Assembly: GCA_050248955.1 (NCBI GenBank)
Contig: JBFWRK010000030.1
Location: 1 to 31,405, forward strand
Length of the DNA stretch: 31,405 bases
Direction of reading: 5' to 3'
Source: JBFWRK01 sp050248955
GTDB lineage: Bacteria; Actinomycetota; Acidimicrobiia; Acidimicrobiales; Ilumatobacteraceae
A program made the position numbers and the translations under genes. Positions 22,801-29,750 of the stretch are shown one piece after another (position 1 is the first letter of the stretch; each line of letters starts with the position of its first letter). The notes under the pieces were generated by a model. That model made no database searches, had not been told where the DNA came from, and saw only the letters and a program-made list of their open reading frames with translations.

Positions 22801-23192
22801 ACCTCACCGTCCCGTTCTTCACGATCGTGCTCAGGAAGGGCTACGGGTTGGGCGCCCAGGCGATGGCCGGCGGCAGCTTCAAGGCACCGTTCTTCACGGT
22901 CGCGTGGCCGACCGGGGAGTTCGGCGGCATGGGTCTCGAAGGCGCGGTGAAGCTCGGCTATCGGAACGAGCTCGCGGCGATCGACGACCCGGACGAGCGA
23001 ACCGCGCTGTTCGAGCAGATGGTCGCCCGCATGTACGAGCACGGCAAGGCACTCAGCTCGGCGAGCTACTTCGAGATCGACGACGTCATCGACCCGGCCG
23101 ATTCTCGGTTCTGGATCAGCCGCGCGCTGCGCTCGGTGCCCCCCGCTCCCCCGCGCACCGGCAAGAAGCGCCCGTCGATCGACACGTGGTGA
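19809..23192 (+). CDS. Single-chain biotin-dependent acyl-CoA carboxylase (LCC-type)
   Basis: This 1127-residue protein fuses all three carboxylase parts. The biotin carboxylase is at about 1-450, with ATP glycine loop NGGGGRGMRVV (164-174), the catalytic RRHQKVVEIAPA (236-247) and IEANPRLQVEH (291-301). The biotin carrier is at about 520-592, with biotinyl Lys556 in VMEAMKMEHV. The carboxyltransferase is at about 610-1110, with GGGG (747-750) and GLGAQAMAGG. Family knowledge: this order matches the single-chain long-chain acyl-CoA carboxylase of mycobacteria, a homohexamer accepting short to long acyl-CoA; other actinobacterial carboxylases split these parts. The acidic linker DDEDDDV (594-600) joins carrier and transferase. 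The GTG start at 19809 gives IANRGEI at the expected place. It is last in the operon behind operator F, 18 bp after the cyclase gene. Confidence 0.94.
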   Translation: MDTSDFTSVLIANRGEISIRIARAAAEVGLRSVAVHPADDAASLHVRIADDAVELPGSGATAYLDIEAVIGAALGAGCGAVHPGYGFLSENASFARACAQRGLVFVGPEPETLELLGDKVAARALAARLDIPVLSGTDGPTSDEDAVDFMASLGGRPLIVKAVNGGGGRGMRVVRSIDALPDALARCRSEAAASFGNGDVYLETLIERARHVEVQIVGDGTGSVSHLGERDCSIQRRHQKVVEIAPAPGLDPDVRRSIHDAAVRMASDLWYRGVATFEFLVDVDTGAAVFIEANPRLQVEHTVTEEITGIDLVAAQFQLAQGHRLAELGLAQHDVSPGRGTAIQARINTETLLPDGSTKPSGGTISTWVAPGGPGVRCDSYLYPGYTTNPRYDSLVAKIVAHSSSASLADAATRLYRALSEVQLVGVDTNLTVLQNLVRMPEFVNGGATTTFLDDHIDELLTPRVHPQRHHGSDASATATGLAGLAGAKLDSRDPLAVLHHGKSAEPVARRARAAEAPDGAAVVRAPMQGTIVTVDVAVGDRVRSGQQLLVMEAMKMEHVVVADVAGVVQRIDVLPGDTVFESHVIAYLEIHEDDEDDDVLTAAVDLDAIRPDLCEVIDRHALTLDEQRPDAVARRRTTDQRTARENIDDLCDPDTYLEYGSLVVAAQRRRRTLDDLIHRTQADGMIAGIGSVNGRFFGDEASRCVLMSYDYTVLAGTQGAQNHRKKDRLFELAEQWRLPVVFFTEGGGGRPGDTDGIGGSGLDCWAFNYFAKLSGLVPLVGINSGRCFAGNAAILGCCDVVIATENSNIGMGGPAMIEGGGLGVFRPDEVGPMDVQVPNGVVDIAVEDEAAAVLAAKHYLSFFQGPIAEWSCPDQRLLRHTIPENRLRVYDIRTVIDTLADDGSVLELRRGFGRGMVTSLIRVEGRPLGLIANNPAHLGGAIDSDGADKAARFMQLCDAFDVPLLFLCDTPGMMVGPEVERTALVRHCSRLFVTGANLTVPFFTIVLRKGYGLGAQAMAGGSFKAPFFTVAWPTGEFGGMGLEGAVKLGYRNELAAIDDPDERTALFEQMVARMYEHGKALSSASYFEIDDVIDPADSRFWISRALRSVPPAPPRTGKKRPSIDTW

Positions 23193-23204
23193 GCGCGGCG
23201 CGGC

Positions 23205-24845
23205 TCAGCGACCGACGACGGCCGCTGCCCGCTGCGCTCGCTTCGAGCGGTACATCTCCTGGTCGGCGAGCGCGACGAGCTTCGCGCTGTCACGCGGCCC
23301 GCAGGCGATCCCCGCGCTCGCGACCGGACGAATCGTCTCCGAACCGAGTCGGAGTGGCTCACCGATCGCCGCGCACACGCGGAACGCGATCTCGTCGGCC
23401 TCTGTCCGGTCGCTCAGCGCTGGGCACACGACGAGGAACTCGTCACCACCGAGACGCCCGAGGTGGTCCTGGGGGCGGATCGCCCGCCTGATCCGCTCCG
23501 CGACCGCGCGCAGCAACTCGTCGCCCGCGTCGTGCCCGAAGCGATCGTTGATCAGCTTGAGGTCGTTGACGTCGAGGAACACCACTGCGGTGCAACGGTC
23601 CGAGGAACGATCGTCGTCGATCGCCGCGTCGAGGCGCATCGTGATCGCGGCACGGTTGAAGCAGCCGGTCAGCGAATCGAACGTGGCCCGCTGCTCCAGC
23701 TCCTTGCGAAGCATCACGGTCTCCGTCACGTCGGTGATGCACACGATCGCGCCCGTGATCGAATCGTCGCCGCCCTGCAGAGGACGCAGGCTCAGGGTGC
23801 AGACTCGATCACGGTCGCTGCCCGGGAGCCGGAGGTGGATCTCGATGTCGACGTCCTGTGCGCCGAGCAGCACGCGGTCGAATGCACCCGCGACGGCTTC
23901 GCGGTCGCCAGGGACGACCGTGGCGAACTGGGCGATGGGATCGGCGCAGAGCTCGATGCCGGTGATCGAGTGCACCTGATCGTTCGCATAGCGGACCGTG
24001 CGGTCCACGCCGACCTGCATCACGCCGAGCGGCAGCGCCTCGGCCAAGCGGCGCAAGAGCTGCTCCTGTTCCTGCAGTGCCTCGTGCGCCTTCATCTCGT
24101 CCGAGATGTCGACGAGCTCGGACAGCACGTCGGCCGATGGCGTGTCGAGTCGGTTCGTGTTCGTGATCTCCATCCACAACCAGATGCCGTCGCTGCACAT
24201 GTACCTTCCGCGCCAGCGATGGGGCACACCCGGTGCGGCGAGCGTGGCCATCCAGTTGTCGATCGCCCGGCCCTGGTCGTCGGGATGGATCAGCTCGAGC
24301 GGGGAGCGCCCGATGAGATCGCCGATCGGCCAGCCGAGGAGCTCCTCCTCGTCGATGTCGATCGCACTGGCGAGCGCGAACTCGTTGCGCGACATCGTGA
24401 AGAGGCGCGGTCGGGGGCGGACTGCCTCGAAGTGCTCGATCGGTGTCGAGTCGCCCTGGGCGGCAACGATGACGAGCAGGCAGACGCCGAACCGCTCCCG
24501 CACGTCGAAGAAGTGGAAGGTGACGCGCTCGCCTGACAGCAGGTGGACGTGTGCCATGCCGCGCTTCGTCTGGCGCATACGTCCCCAGGCTTCGATGACA
24601 GCCGGCCGATCCGCCGTCGTCACGATGTCCAACCCCGAACGGGCGTCGATCTCGAGCTGACCGCTCAGGCCGATCTCCGGTGGCATGGGCACGAACAGCC
24701 CGGAGATGCCGAGTGCAGCGACACCGACCTCGTCACGCTGGAGGAGCGATGTGACGGCGGCGAGGATCTCGTCGTCGGTCGACAGACCGGGGGGATGTGC
24801 AGGAACATCGCCGTCCGCTCGAGCCGCTTCGAGATCGTTGGTCAT
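23205..24845 (-). CDS. PAS-PAS-GGDEF diguanylate cyclase
   Basis: The 546-residue protein has an N-terminal region of unknown type (1-135), two PAS domains (about 140-250 and 262-385) and a GGDEF domain (about 388-546). The active site GGDEF is at 466-470, and an RxxD inhibitory site (RPQD, 457-460) lies five residues before it, as in product-regulated cyclases. It should make cyclic-di-GMP in response to a ligand or redox signal sensed by PAS. No membrane segment is apparent. The gene converges with the carboxylase gene (12 bp apart) and has no copy of the regulon palindrome upstream. It resembles the protein at 2068 in using PAS and GGDEF but lacks an EAL domain. Confidence 0.93.
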   Translation of the reverse strand: MTNDLEAARADGDVPAHPPGLSTDDEILAAVTSLLQRDEVGVAALGISGLFVPMPPEIGLSGQLEIDARSGLDIVTTADRPAVIEAWGRMRQTKRGMAHVHLLSGERVTFHFFDVRERFGVCLLVIVAAQGDSTPIEHFEAVRPRPRLFTMSRNEFALASAIDIDEEELLGWPIGDLIGRSPLELIHPDDQGRAIDNWMATLAAPGVPHRWRGRYMCSDGIWLWMEITNTNRLDTPSADVLSELVDISDEMKAHEALQEQEQLLRRLAEALPLGVMQVGVDRTVRYANDQVHSITGIELCADPIAQFATVVPGDREAVAGAFDRVLLGAQDVDIEIHLRLPGSDRDRVCTLSLRPLQGGDDSITGAIVCITDVTETVMLRKELEQRATFDSLTGCFNRAAITMRLDAAIDDDRSSDRCTAVVFLDVNDLKLINDRFGHDAGDELLRAVAERIRRAIRPQDHLGRLGGDEFLVVCPALSDRTEADEIAFRVCAAIGEPLRLGSETIRPVASAGIACGPRDSAKLVALADQEMYRSKRAQRAAAVVGR

Positions 24846-24941
24846 GTGGTCACCGCCGGGTCCGCCAGGTTCCAGTCACGAGGTATGACGCCGAGCTGGT
24901 GCAATCGTGACGAGCGACACAGAAAAAGGACGCGTCGGTGT

Positions 24942-26099
24942 CTACGGCTTGTCTGCGCCGACCACCCACATCGCGAAGAACTGCGAACCGCCGCCGTAGG
25001 CGTGACCGACCGCGCGGCGCACCGCGTCGATCTGGTGCTCCCCAGCGCTGCCCATCACCTGCATCGCCGCCTCACCGAACCGCAGCATGCCGGACGCGCC
25101 GATCGGGTTCGACGAGAGCACGCCTCCGGAGGGGTTCACCGGGAGCCGCCCGGTCATCTCGGTGACGCCGTCCTCGACGTAGCGCCAACCATGGTCCTTC
25201 GGCGCGAAACCGAGGTTCTCGAGCCACATCGGCTCGAACCACGCGAACGGCACGTACATCTCGACCGCGTCGATCTCGTCGGCCGGTGATGTGATGCCGG
25301 CCTTCTGCCAGAGGCTCGCGGCGCACTCCTCGCCCGCTCTCGGGCTGATCTGGTTGCGACCGGGGAACATCGTCGGCTCGCTGCGCATCGATGTCGCCTG
25401 GATCCACGCCTTCGGGCCGTCGTGAGCGTCCGCGACCGCCTCGTTCGCGAGCACCAGGGCGACCGCCCCGTCGCTCGACGGGCACGTCTCGACGAAGCGA
25501 ACCGGGTCCCACAGCATCGGCGAGTCCATCGCCTTCTCCAGCGTCCAGTCGGCCTCGTGCAGGTGGGCGTACGGGTTCTTGCACGCGTTCGTCCGATCCT
25601 TCACCGCGACCATCGCGCCGATGTGCGGCGGTGCGCCGCTCCGGCGGATGTAGCTGCGGATGAGCGGGGAGAAGTAGCCGCCGGCGCCGGCGTGCACGGG
25701 CATCCCGAACGGGAGCGGCACCGACAGCGCCCACATCGCGTTGCCGTCGCTCTGCTTCTCGAAGCCGATCGTCAGCACCCGCTCGTGCAGCCCGGCCATC
25801 ACGTGCTGCGCGGCGACGATCGCGGTGGTGCCGCCGACGCTTCCCGCAGTGTGCACGCGGAACACCGGCTTGCCTGCCGCGGCGAGCGCGTCGGTCAGCC
25901 AGAGCTCGGGCATCATCACGCCCTCGAGCATGTCGGGGGCCTTGCCGATGACGATCGCGTCGATGTCCGCCATGGTGAGCTGCGCGTCGGCGAGCGCTCG
26001 GTCGGCGGCTTCGCGGACGAGACCGGCGATCGACACGTCCGCGCGGCACGAGGTGTGGTGGGTCTGTCCGACCCCGATGACAGCGCAACGCTCGGCCAT
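24942..26099 (-). CDS. Thiolase-like (Ltp-type) protein lacking Cys and His
   Basis: The 385-residue protein has thiolase-fold hallmarks: a CAVIGVGQT first strand, a middle domain, and NPSGG at 322-326. At the nucleophile position it reads TAGSVGG (84-90) with no cysteine, and the GHP histidine position is Asn331 (SNPIGASG). The C-terminus, GHAYGGGSQFFAMWVVG, is glycine-rich without a catalytic cysteine. Family knowledge: Ltp2-type steroid aldolases are Cys-less thiolase-fold proteins that need a DUF35 partner. The ATG at 26099 is preferred to an upstream ATG at 26141 because it overlaps the stop of the preceding gene by one base and starts the domain. It is last in a four-gene operon. Confidence 0.87.
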   Translation of the reverse strand: MAERCAVIGVGQTHHTSCRADVSIAGLVREAADRALADAQLTMADIDAIVIGKAPDMLEGVMMPELWLTDALAAAGKPVFRVHTAGSVGGTTAIVAAQHVMAGLHERVLTIGFEKQSDGNAMWALSVPLPFGMPVHAGAGGYFSPLIRSYIRRSGAPPHIGAMVAVKDRTNACKNPYAHLHEADWTLEKAMDSPMLWDPVRFVETCPSSDGAVALVLANEAVADAHDGPKAWIQATSMRSEPTMFPGRNQISPRAGEECAASLWQKAGITSPADEIDAVEMYVPFAWFEPMWLENLGFAPKDHGWRYVEDGVTEMTGRLPVNPSGGVLSSNPIGASGMLRFGEAAMQVMGSAGEHQIDAVRRAVGHAYGGGSQFFAMWVVGADKP

Positions 26100-27154
26100 C
26101 AGTCGCCCTCCATCACGCAGACGAGGTGCTGCTGCAGGCACGGCCCGGAGCTGGCGTGGCCGAGCACCCGGTCGGCGGTGCCGTCGTGGATCCTGCTCGC
26201 GGCCTCACCGAGCCGGGCGAGGCCCGCCGCCATCAGCGGGTTCGCGCACAGTGCGCCGCCGCTCGGGTTGACCGCCGTGCGTCCCGGATCGATGCCGAGC
26301 GCGGCACGGAGCAACAGCTCCTGATGGGTGAAGGGGGCATGCAGCTCGGCGACATCGAGCCGGTCGTGGGCCACGCCGGTCTTCTGGCCCGCGAGCCGGG
26401 CCGCCGGCAGATCGGTCAGGGCGCGCAGCCCGAGCGACTGGTGGTCGATGCGGTGGTCGATCGCACGGATCCATGCCGGGCGGCGGCACAGACCGACCGC
26501 GGCGTCGCCGGCAGCGATCACCACGGCGGTGACGCCGTCGGCCTTCGTCGGGCAATCGTGCTCGCGCAGCGGGTCGGCGACCATCGGCGCCGCGAGCAGC
26601 GCGGCGAGCGTGTGCTCGCCGCTGGTGATCGCGTTCGGGTTGGCCAGCGCGTCCCGCCGGCTGCGAACAGCGACCTCAGCCATCGCTGACTCGGTGACGA
26701 CGCCGACCTCGAGACAGAGCCGGGCCTGCAGCGCGGCGAGCGATCGCTCGTCCGGCCACAGCGGGGCGACGAGGTAGGGATCGAGCTGCAGCGCGAGCGC
26801 ACGGTTCATGTCGCCGCTGCTCGACTTGCCGTTCCCGAACACGACAGCCGTGTCGCATTCCCCCGTCTGGATCTTCACCCATGCTTCGTAGAGCGCCCAT
26901 GCCCCGTCCATCTCCACGTGGCTCTCGACGATCGGCGGCCACGCGCCTAGCGCGTCGACTGCTGCGACGAAGCTGAACGGCTGGCCCGACATGTAGTCGC
27001 AGCTGCCGTGGCACCAGAAGCCGACATCACGCCGCTCGAGGCCGGCGCGGACGAGGATCTCGGTCACGACCGGCACGATCATCTCGACGGGCGTGGCGGT
27101 GGTGTGCGTGCGGTTCTGCGCGTGCGCGACCGCGACGATCGCGACGTCACGCAT
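26099..27154 (-). CDS. Thiolase-like protein, second divergent subunit
   Basis: At 351 residues this is the shortest thiolase-like protein in the window. It begins RDVAIVAVAHAQ, has EMDGAWALYEA where the nucleophile loop should be (no Cys), and carries NPSGG at 296-300 followed by Asn305 in place of the catalytic histidine. The end reads GHASSGPCLQQHLVCVM. It is clearly in the same family as its downstream neighbour yet strongly diverged, which suggests a heteromeric pair rather than a recent duplication. One-base overlaps on both sides (ATG/TGA sharing A) tie it to a DUF35 gene upstream and to the second thiolase-like gene downstream. Confidence 0.85.
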   Translation of the reverse strand: MRDVAIVAVAHAQNRTHTTATPVEMIVPVVTEILVRAGLERRDVGFWCHGSCDYMSGQPFSFVAAVDALGAWPPIVESHVEMDGAWALYEAWVKIQTGECDTAVVFGNGKSSSGDMNRALALQLDPYLVAPLWPDERSLAALQARLCLEVGVVTESAMAEVAVRSRRDALANPNAITSGEHTLAALLAAPMVADPLREHDCPTKADGVTAVVIAAGDAAVGLCRRPAWIRAIDHRIDHQSLGLRALTDLPAARLAGQKTGVAHDRLDVAELHAPFTHQELLLRAALGIDPGRTAVNPSGGALCANPLMAAGLARLGEAASRIHDGTADRVLGHASSGPCLQQHLVCVMEGD

Positions 27155-27645
27155 CAGAGGTGCCCCGCGTAGGACTCGAAGCTCGCATCGGGCTCGTCAG
27201 CGGGTCTGAAGTGGGCGATGTTGGCGAGGCTCGGTCCCCATTCCTCACGTGGTCGCCAGACCGGTTCCACGCGCATGCCCATGCGCACGTCGGCGGCGGC
27301 ACACTCCTGGATCAGGTGCTGCACACCCAGGTCGGCGTTGTCGAGCAGGATCGTGGCCGCCACGTAGGGAGGCGTGATCTGCTGGCCCAGAAACGGCACG
27401 TTCACGATGCAGAAGGTGGTGATCGTGCCTCGCGGACCGACCTCGACCGGCTCGCCGAGGAGCACCCCGCACATCGCGCAGGTGCCGTTGCGCGGCGGGA
27501 AGACGACGTTCGAGCAGGACGGACAGCGGGCGCCGATCAGCCGTCCCTCGATCAGGCCTTCGAGATGCGCGACGGATCCGGGGCCCGCCGACCACTGGTA
27601 CTGGATGCCGATCGGTGTGCGGATCCGCTGGACGTCGTCGCTCAT
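27154..27645 (-). CDS. DUF35/OB-fold zinc-ribbon protein
   Basis: The 163-residue protein has a zinc ribbon with cysteines 41, 44, 56 and 59 (CPSC...CAMC) followed by an OB-fold with the VEVGPRGTITTFCIVNVPF strand pattern. This is the standard DUF35 acyl-CoA binding partner. ATG 27645 overlaps the upstream stop by four bases, and its own stop overlaps the thiolase-like start by one base. An extended frame upstream lies over the neighbouring gene and is rejected. It probably scaffolds one or both thiolase-like subunits and presents the CoA ester. Confidence 0.9.
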   Translation of the reverse strand: MSDDVQRIRTPIGIQYQWSAGPGSVAHLEGLIEGRLIGARCPSCSNVVFPPRNGTCAMCGVLLGEPVEVGPRGTITTFCIVNVPFLGQQITPPYVAATILLDNADLGVQHLIQECAAADVRMGMRVEPVWRPREEWGPSLANIAHFRPADEPDASFESYAGHL

Positions 27646-28157
27646 GACGCGACCCCGATCTCCACCGCTGCCTTCCGTGCCGACTCGTCGCCGAAGAGCT
27701 CGAAGCAGGCAATGTCGTTGATCGAACCGGTGCGCTCCTCGGCCCATCGCGCCCGCACGCGCATGCCGGTGCGCAGCGCGTCCGGCGCGGGCGCGTCGAC
27801 CGCGTGCAGGATCCCGGTGTCGGCACCGTCGAGCAGCACGAGCGCCCAGGCGAACGGCCGATCGAACGGGTTGCCGTCGAGCGGTGTGGGCTGCCACGAC
27901 CACGTGAGGATGCTTCCTTCCGAACCGACTTCGACCCACTCGGTGCATGCGTCACCGGTGACCGGATCGAACTCGGCCGGCGGCACCAGCACGCGCCCGT
28001 CGCTGCCGCGTACTCCCTCGATCCGCCGATCGCGCAAGCCCGTCAGGAACCGCCCGTAGGTCGGCCCGACGGTGCGCGAGTACGGGTAGAACAGCGTCAG
28101 CGGCGCGGTGAACGAGCCGTCTTCCGCCCTGGTGTACTCGTCCGACCCCCCAGTCAC
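27642..28157 (-). CDS. DUF35-like OB-fold protein without zinc ribbon
   Basis: The 171-residue protein has a helix-rich start (LTLFYPYSRTVGPTYGRFL), a region where the zinc ribbon should lie (about 47-75: VRGSDGRVLVPPAEFDPVTG) with no CxxC pairs, and an OB-fold core (WVEVGSEGSILTWSW... to SINDIACFELFG). The VPP element matches the FPP seen after CxxC in normal DUF35 proteins, so the ribbon seems to have lost its metal site. It is the first gene of the operon; the GTG start has a TAGGAA hexamer seven bases upstream, and operator G lies 31 bp away. Confidence 0.85.
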   Translation of the reverse strand: MTGGSDEYTRAEDGSFTAPLTLFYPYSRTVGPTYGRFLTGLRDRRIEGVRGSDGRVLVPPAEFDPVTGDACTEWVEVGSEGSILTWSWQPTPLDGNPFDRPFAWALVLLDGADTGILHAVDAPAPDALRTGMRVRARWAEERTGSINDIACFELFGDESARKAAVEIGVAS

Positions 28158-28188
28158 GGACGTGTTCCTAGCACACGCCTCCGCGAAA

Positions 28189-28203
28189 CTGACGGTCCGT
28201 CAG
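28189..28203. promoter_or_regulatory. Palindromic operator site G (bidirectional)
   Basis: CTGACGGTCCGTCAG, identical to site E, lies 31 bp from the leftward DUF35 start and 54 bp from the rightward substrate-binding protein start. It could repress transport and the DUF35/thiolase-like operon together. Confidence 0.82.
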
Positions 28204-28223
28204 AAACGATGCAGCAGATCGGT

Positions 28224-28229
28224 TAGGGT
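28224..28229 (+). promoter_or_regulatory. -10 box of transporter operon
   Basis: TAGGGT is 28 bases before the ATG at 28258. Unlike the leaderless genes, this one has a strong purine-rich ribosome site (GAGGGGGG) just before the ATG, so a short leader is expected. Confidence 0.45.
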
Positions 28230-28257
28230 GTCCTCGGGGACACTCTGAGGGGGGATC

Positions 28258-29727
28258 ATGAGGAGATCGAGGCTCGCCGTCGCGATGGTCGGCATGTTGT
28301 TGCTCGCGGCGTGCAGCGCGCGGGGCGACGACGACGCCGACGCCGAGGCGAACGAGACGACGATCGCAGCGGCTGCCGAGACGACGACACCTGCGGCCGA
28401 CGAGGCCTCGACGACGTCAGCGGCGCCCGAGGAGACCACCACGACGGAAGCGCCGGGCGTCAAGTTCGGAACACTCGATTCGCCCTGTGGTCCAGGCGAT
28501 GCGACGATCGCCGACGGTCAGAACGGCGGCGCGACGCTGAAGCTCGGTACCCCGACCGACCACGGCTACGAGTCGTCGCCCGGCTTGACCGTCGAGATGC
28601 TCGACGCGGCAGAGGCGTTCGCCGGCTGGTGCAACGAGCAGGGTGGCATCGGCGGCCTGCAGCTCGAGATCGTCGACCTCGACGGCAAGCTCTTCGCCGT
28701 ACCTCCGGCGATGGAGCAGGCGTGCGCCGAGACGTTCGCGATGGTCGGCGGCGGATGGGTCTTCGACGATCAGATGTACCCGCGCTTCCACGAGTGCAAG
28801 ATGATCTCGTTCCCGAGTTACACGGTGACGCCGACGGCGGCGATGGCGAACGCCAAGGTGCAGCCGATCCCCAACCCGTCGCACATCAAGCCGGCCGCGT
28901 GGCTGATGTGGGCGAAGGACAACTACCCCGAGCAGATCGGGACCACCGCGATCATGTACGGCGACTTCCTCACGACGAAGGTCGTCGCCGACTCGTTGCG
29001 GGCAACGATCGACGTCGTCGGCGGCTACACCGTGGTCGACACCATTCCGTACAGCCCGGCCGGCGAGGCGAACTGGGCGCCGTTCGCCCAACGCTTGAAG
29101 GACGGCGGGATCAGGACCCTCTTCTTCGTCGGCGCGCCGAACAACCTCGTGCTGCTCTACAAGGCGATGAACGAGCTCGGCTACATACCCGAGCTCGTGC
29201 TCAACGACGCGAACTTCTACGACGAGACCATGGTCGCCGACGGCAACGGTGCGCTCGCCGAGGGGTTCAAGGTGCGCACCGCGTATGCCCCGTTCGAGGA
29301 GGCCGACGACTTCCCCGGCATGAAGAGCTACCTCGACATGATGGCGACGTACAACCCTGACGGGAAGATCGCCGGGCTCGGGCTGCAGGCGACCTCCGCC
29401 TTGTTGCTGTTCGCGACCGCGGCGAAAGCGTGCCTCGAGTCCAACGACAACGTGCTCGAGCGCGAGTGCGTGCTCGCCGAGGGGCTGAAGGTCAACAGCT
29501 GGACCGGCGGCGGGCTGCACACCGAGACGAACCCGGGCGGGAACGAACCACCGACGTGCGGGATCATCATGGAAGTGCGCGACGGCGCGTGGCACCGGCT
29601 CTACCCCGAAGTCGGCAGTGCCGACGACAACGGCGGCGGTTGGCACTGTGACGACAGCAGTGCAATCGAGATCACCGGCGACTTCGGCGACGTGACCAAG
29701 GGCGTCGACCCGACCCGCCAGGGCTGA
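28258..29727 (+). CDS. ABC transporter substrate-binding lipoprotein (Leu/Ile/Val-type)
   Basis: The 489-residue protein begins with a lipoprotein signal peptide: MRRSRL, a hydrophobic run and lipobox LAAC with lipidated Cys19. A low-complexity Asp/Glu/Thr/Ala linker (20-67) precedes a type I periplasmic-binding fold (about 85-450) of the branched-chain amino acid/amide family, with KLGTPTDHG..., GGIGGLQLEIV and a QLKD-like repeat in the second lobe. Six or more cysteines suggest disulfides outside the membrane. Family knowledge: such proteins feed LivHMFG permeases and often bind aromatic or cyclic acids in catabolic clusters. A strong GAGGGGGG ribosome site supports the start. The permease gene follows after 23 bp. 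Confidence 0.93.
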   Translation: MRRSRLAVAMVGMLLLAACSARGDDDADAEANETTIAAAAETTTPAADEASTTSAAPEETTTTEAPGVKFGTLDSPCGPGDATIADGQNGGATLKLGTPTDHGYESSPGLTVEMLDAAEAFAGWCNEQGGIGGLQLEIVDLDGKLFAVPPAMEQACAETFAMVGGGWVFDDQMYPRFHECKMISFPSYTVTPTAAMANAKVQPIPNPSHIKPAAWLMWAKDNYPEQIGTTAIMYGDFLTTKVVADSLRATIDVVGGYTVVDTIPYSPAGEANWAPFAQRLKDGGIRTLFFVGAPNNLVLLYKAMNELGYIPELVLNDANFYDETMVADGNGALAEGFKVRTAYAPFEEADDFPGMKSYLDMMATYNPDGKIAGLGLQATSALLLFATAAKACLESNDNVLERECVLAEGLKVNSWTGGGLHTETNPGGNEPPTCGIIMEVRDGAWHRLYPEVGSADDNGGGWHCDDSSAIEITGDFGDVTKGVDPTRQG

Positions 29728-29750
29728 GCCAAAGGCGAGCCCACCACGAG

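Noticed and set aside
18477..23042. Very long open frame (about 1500 codons) on the minus strand opposite the VOC, cyclase and carboxylase genes
   Set aside because: Its translation is Arg/His/Asp/Val-rich with no domain, while the plus strand encodes three clear families. It is an antisense frame kept open by high GC at third codon positions.
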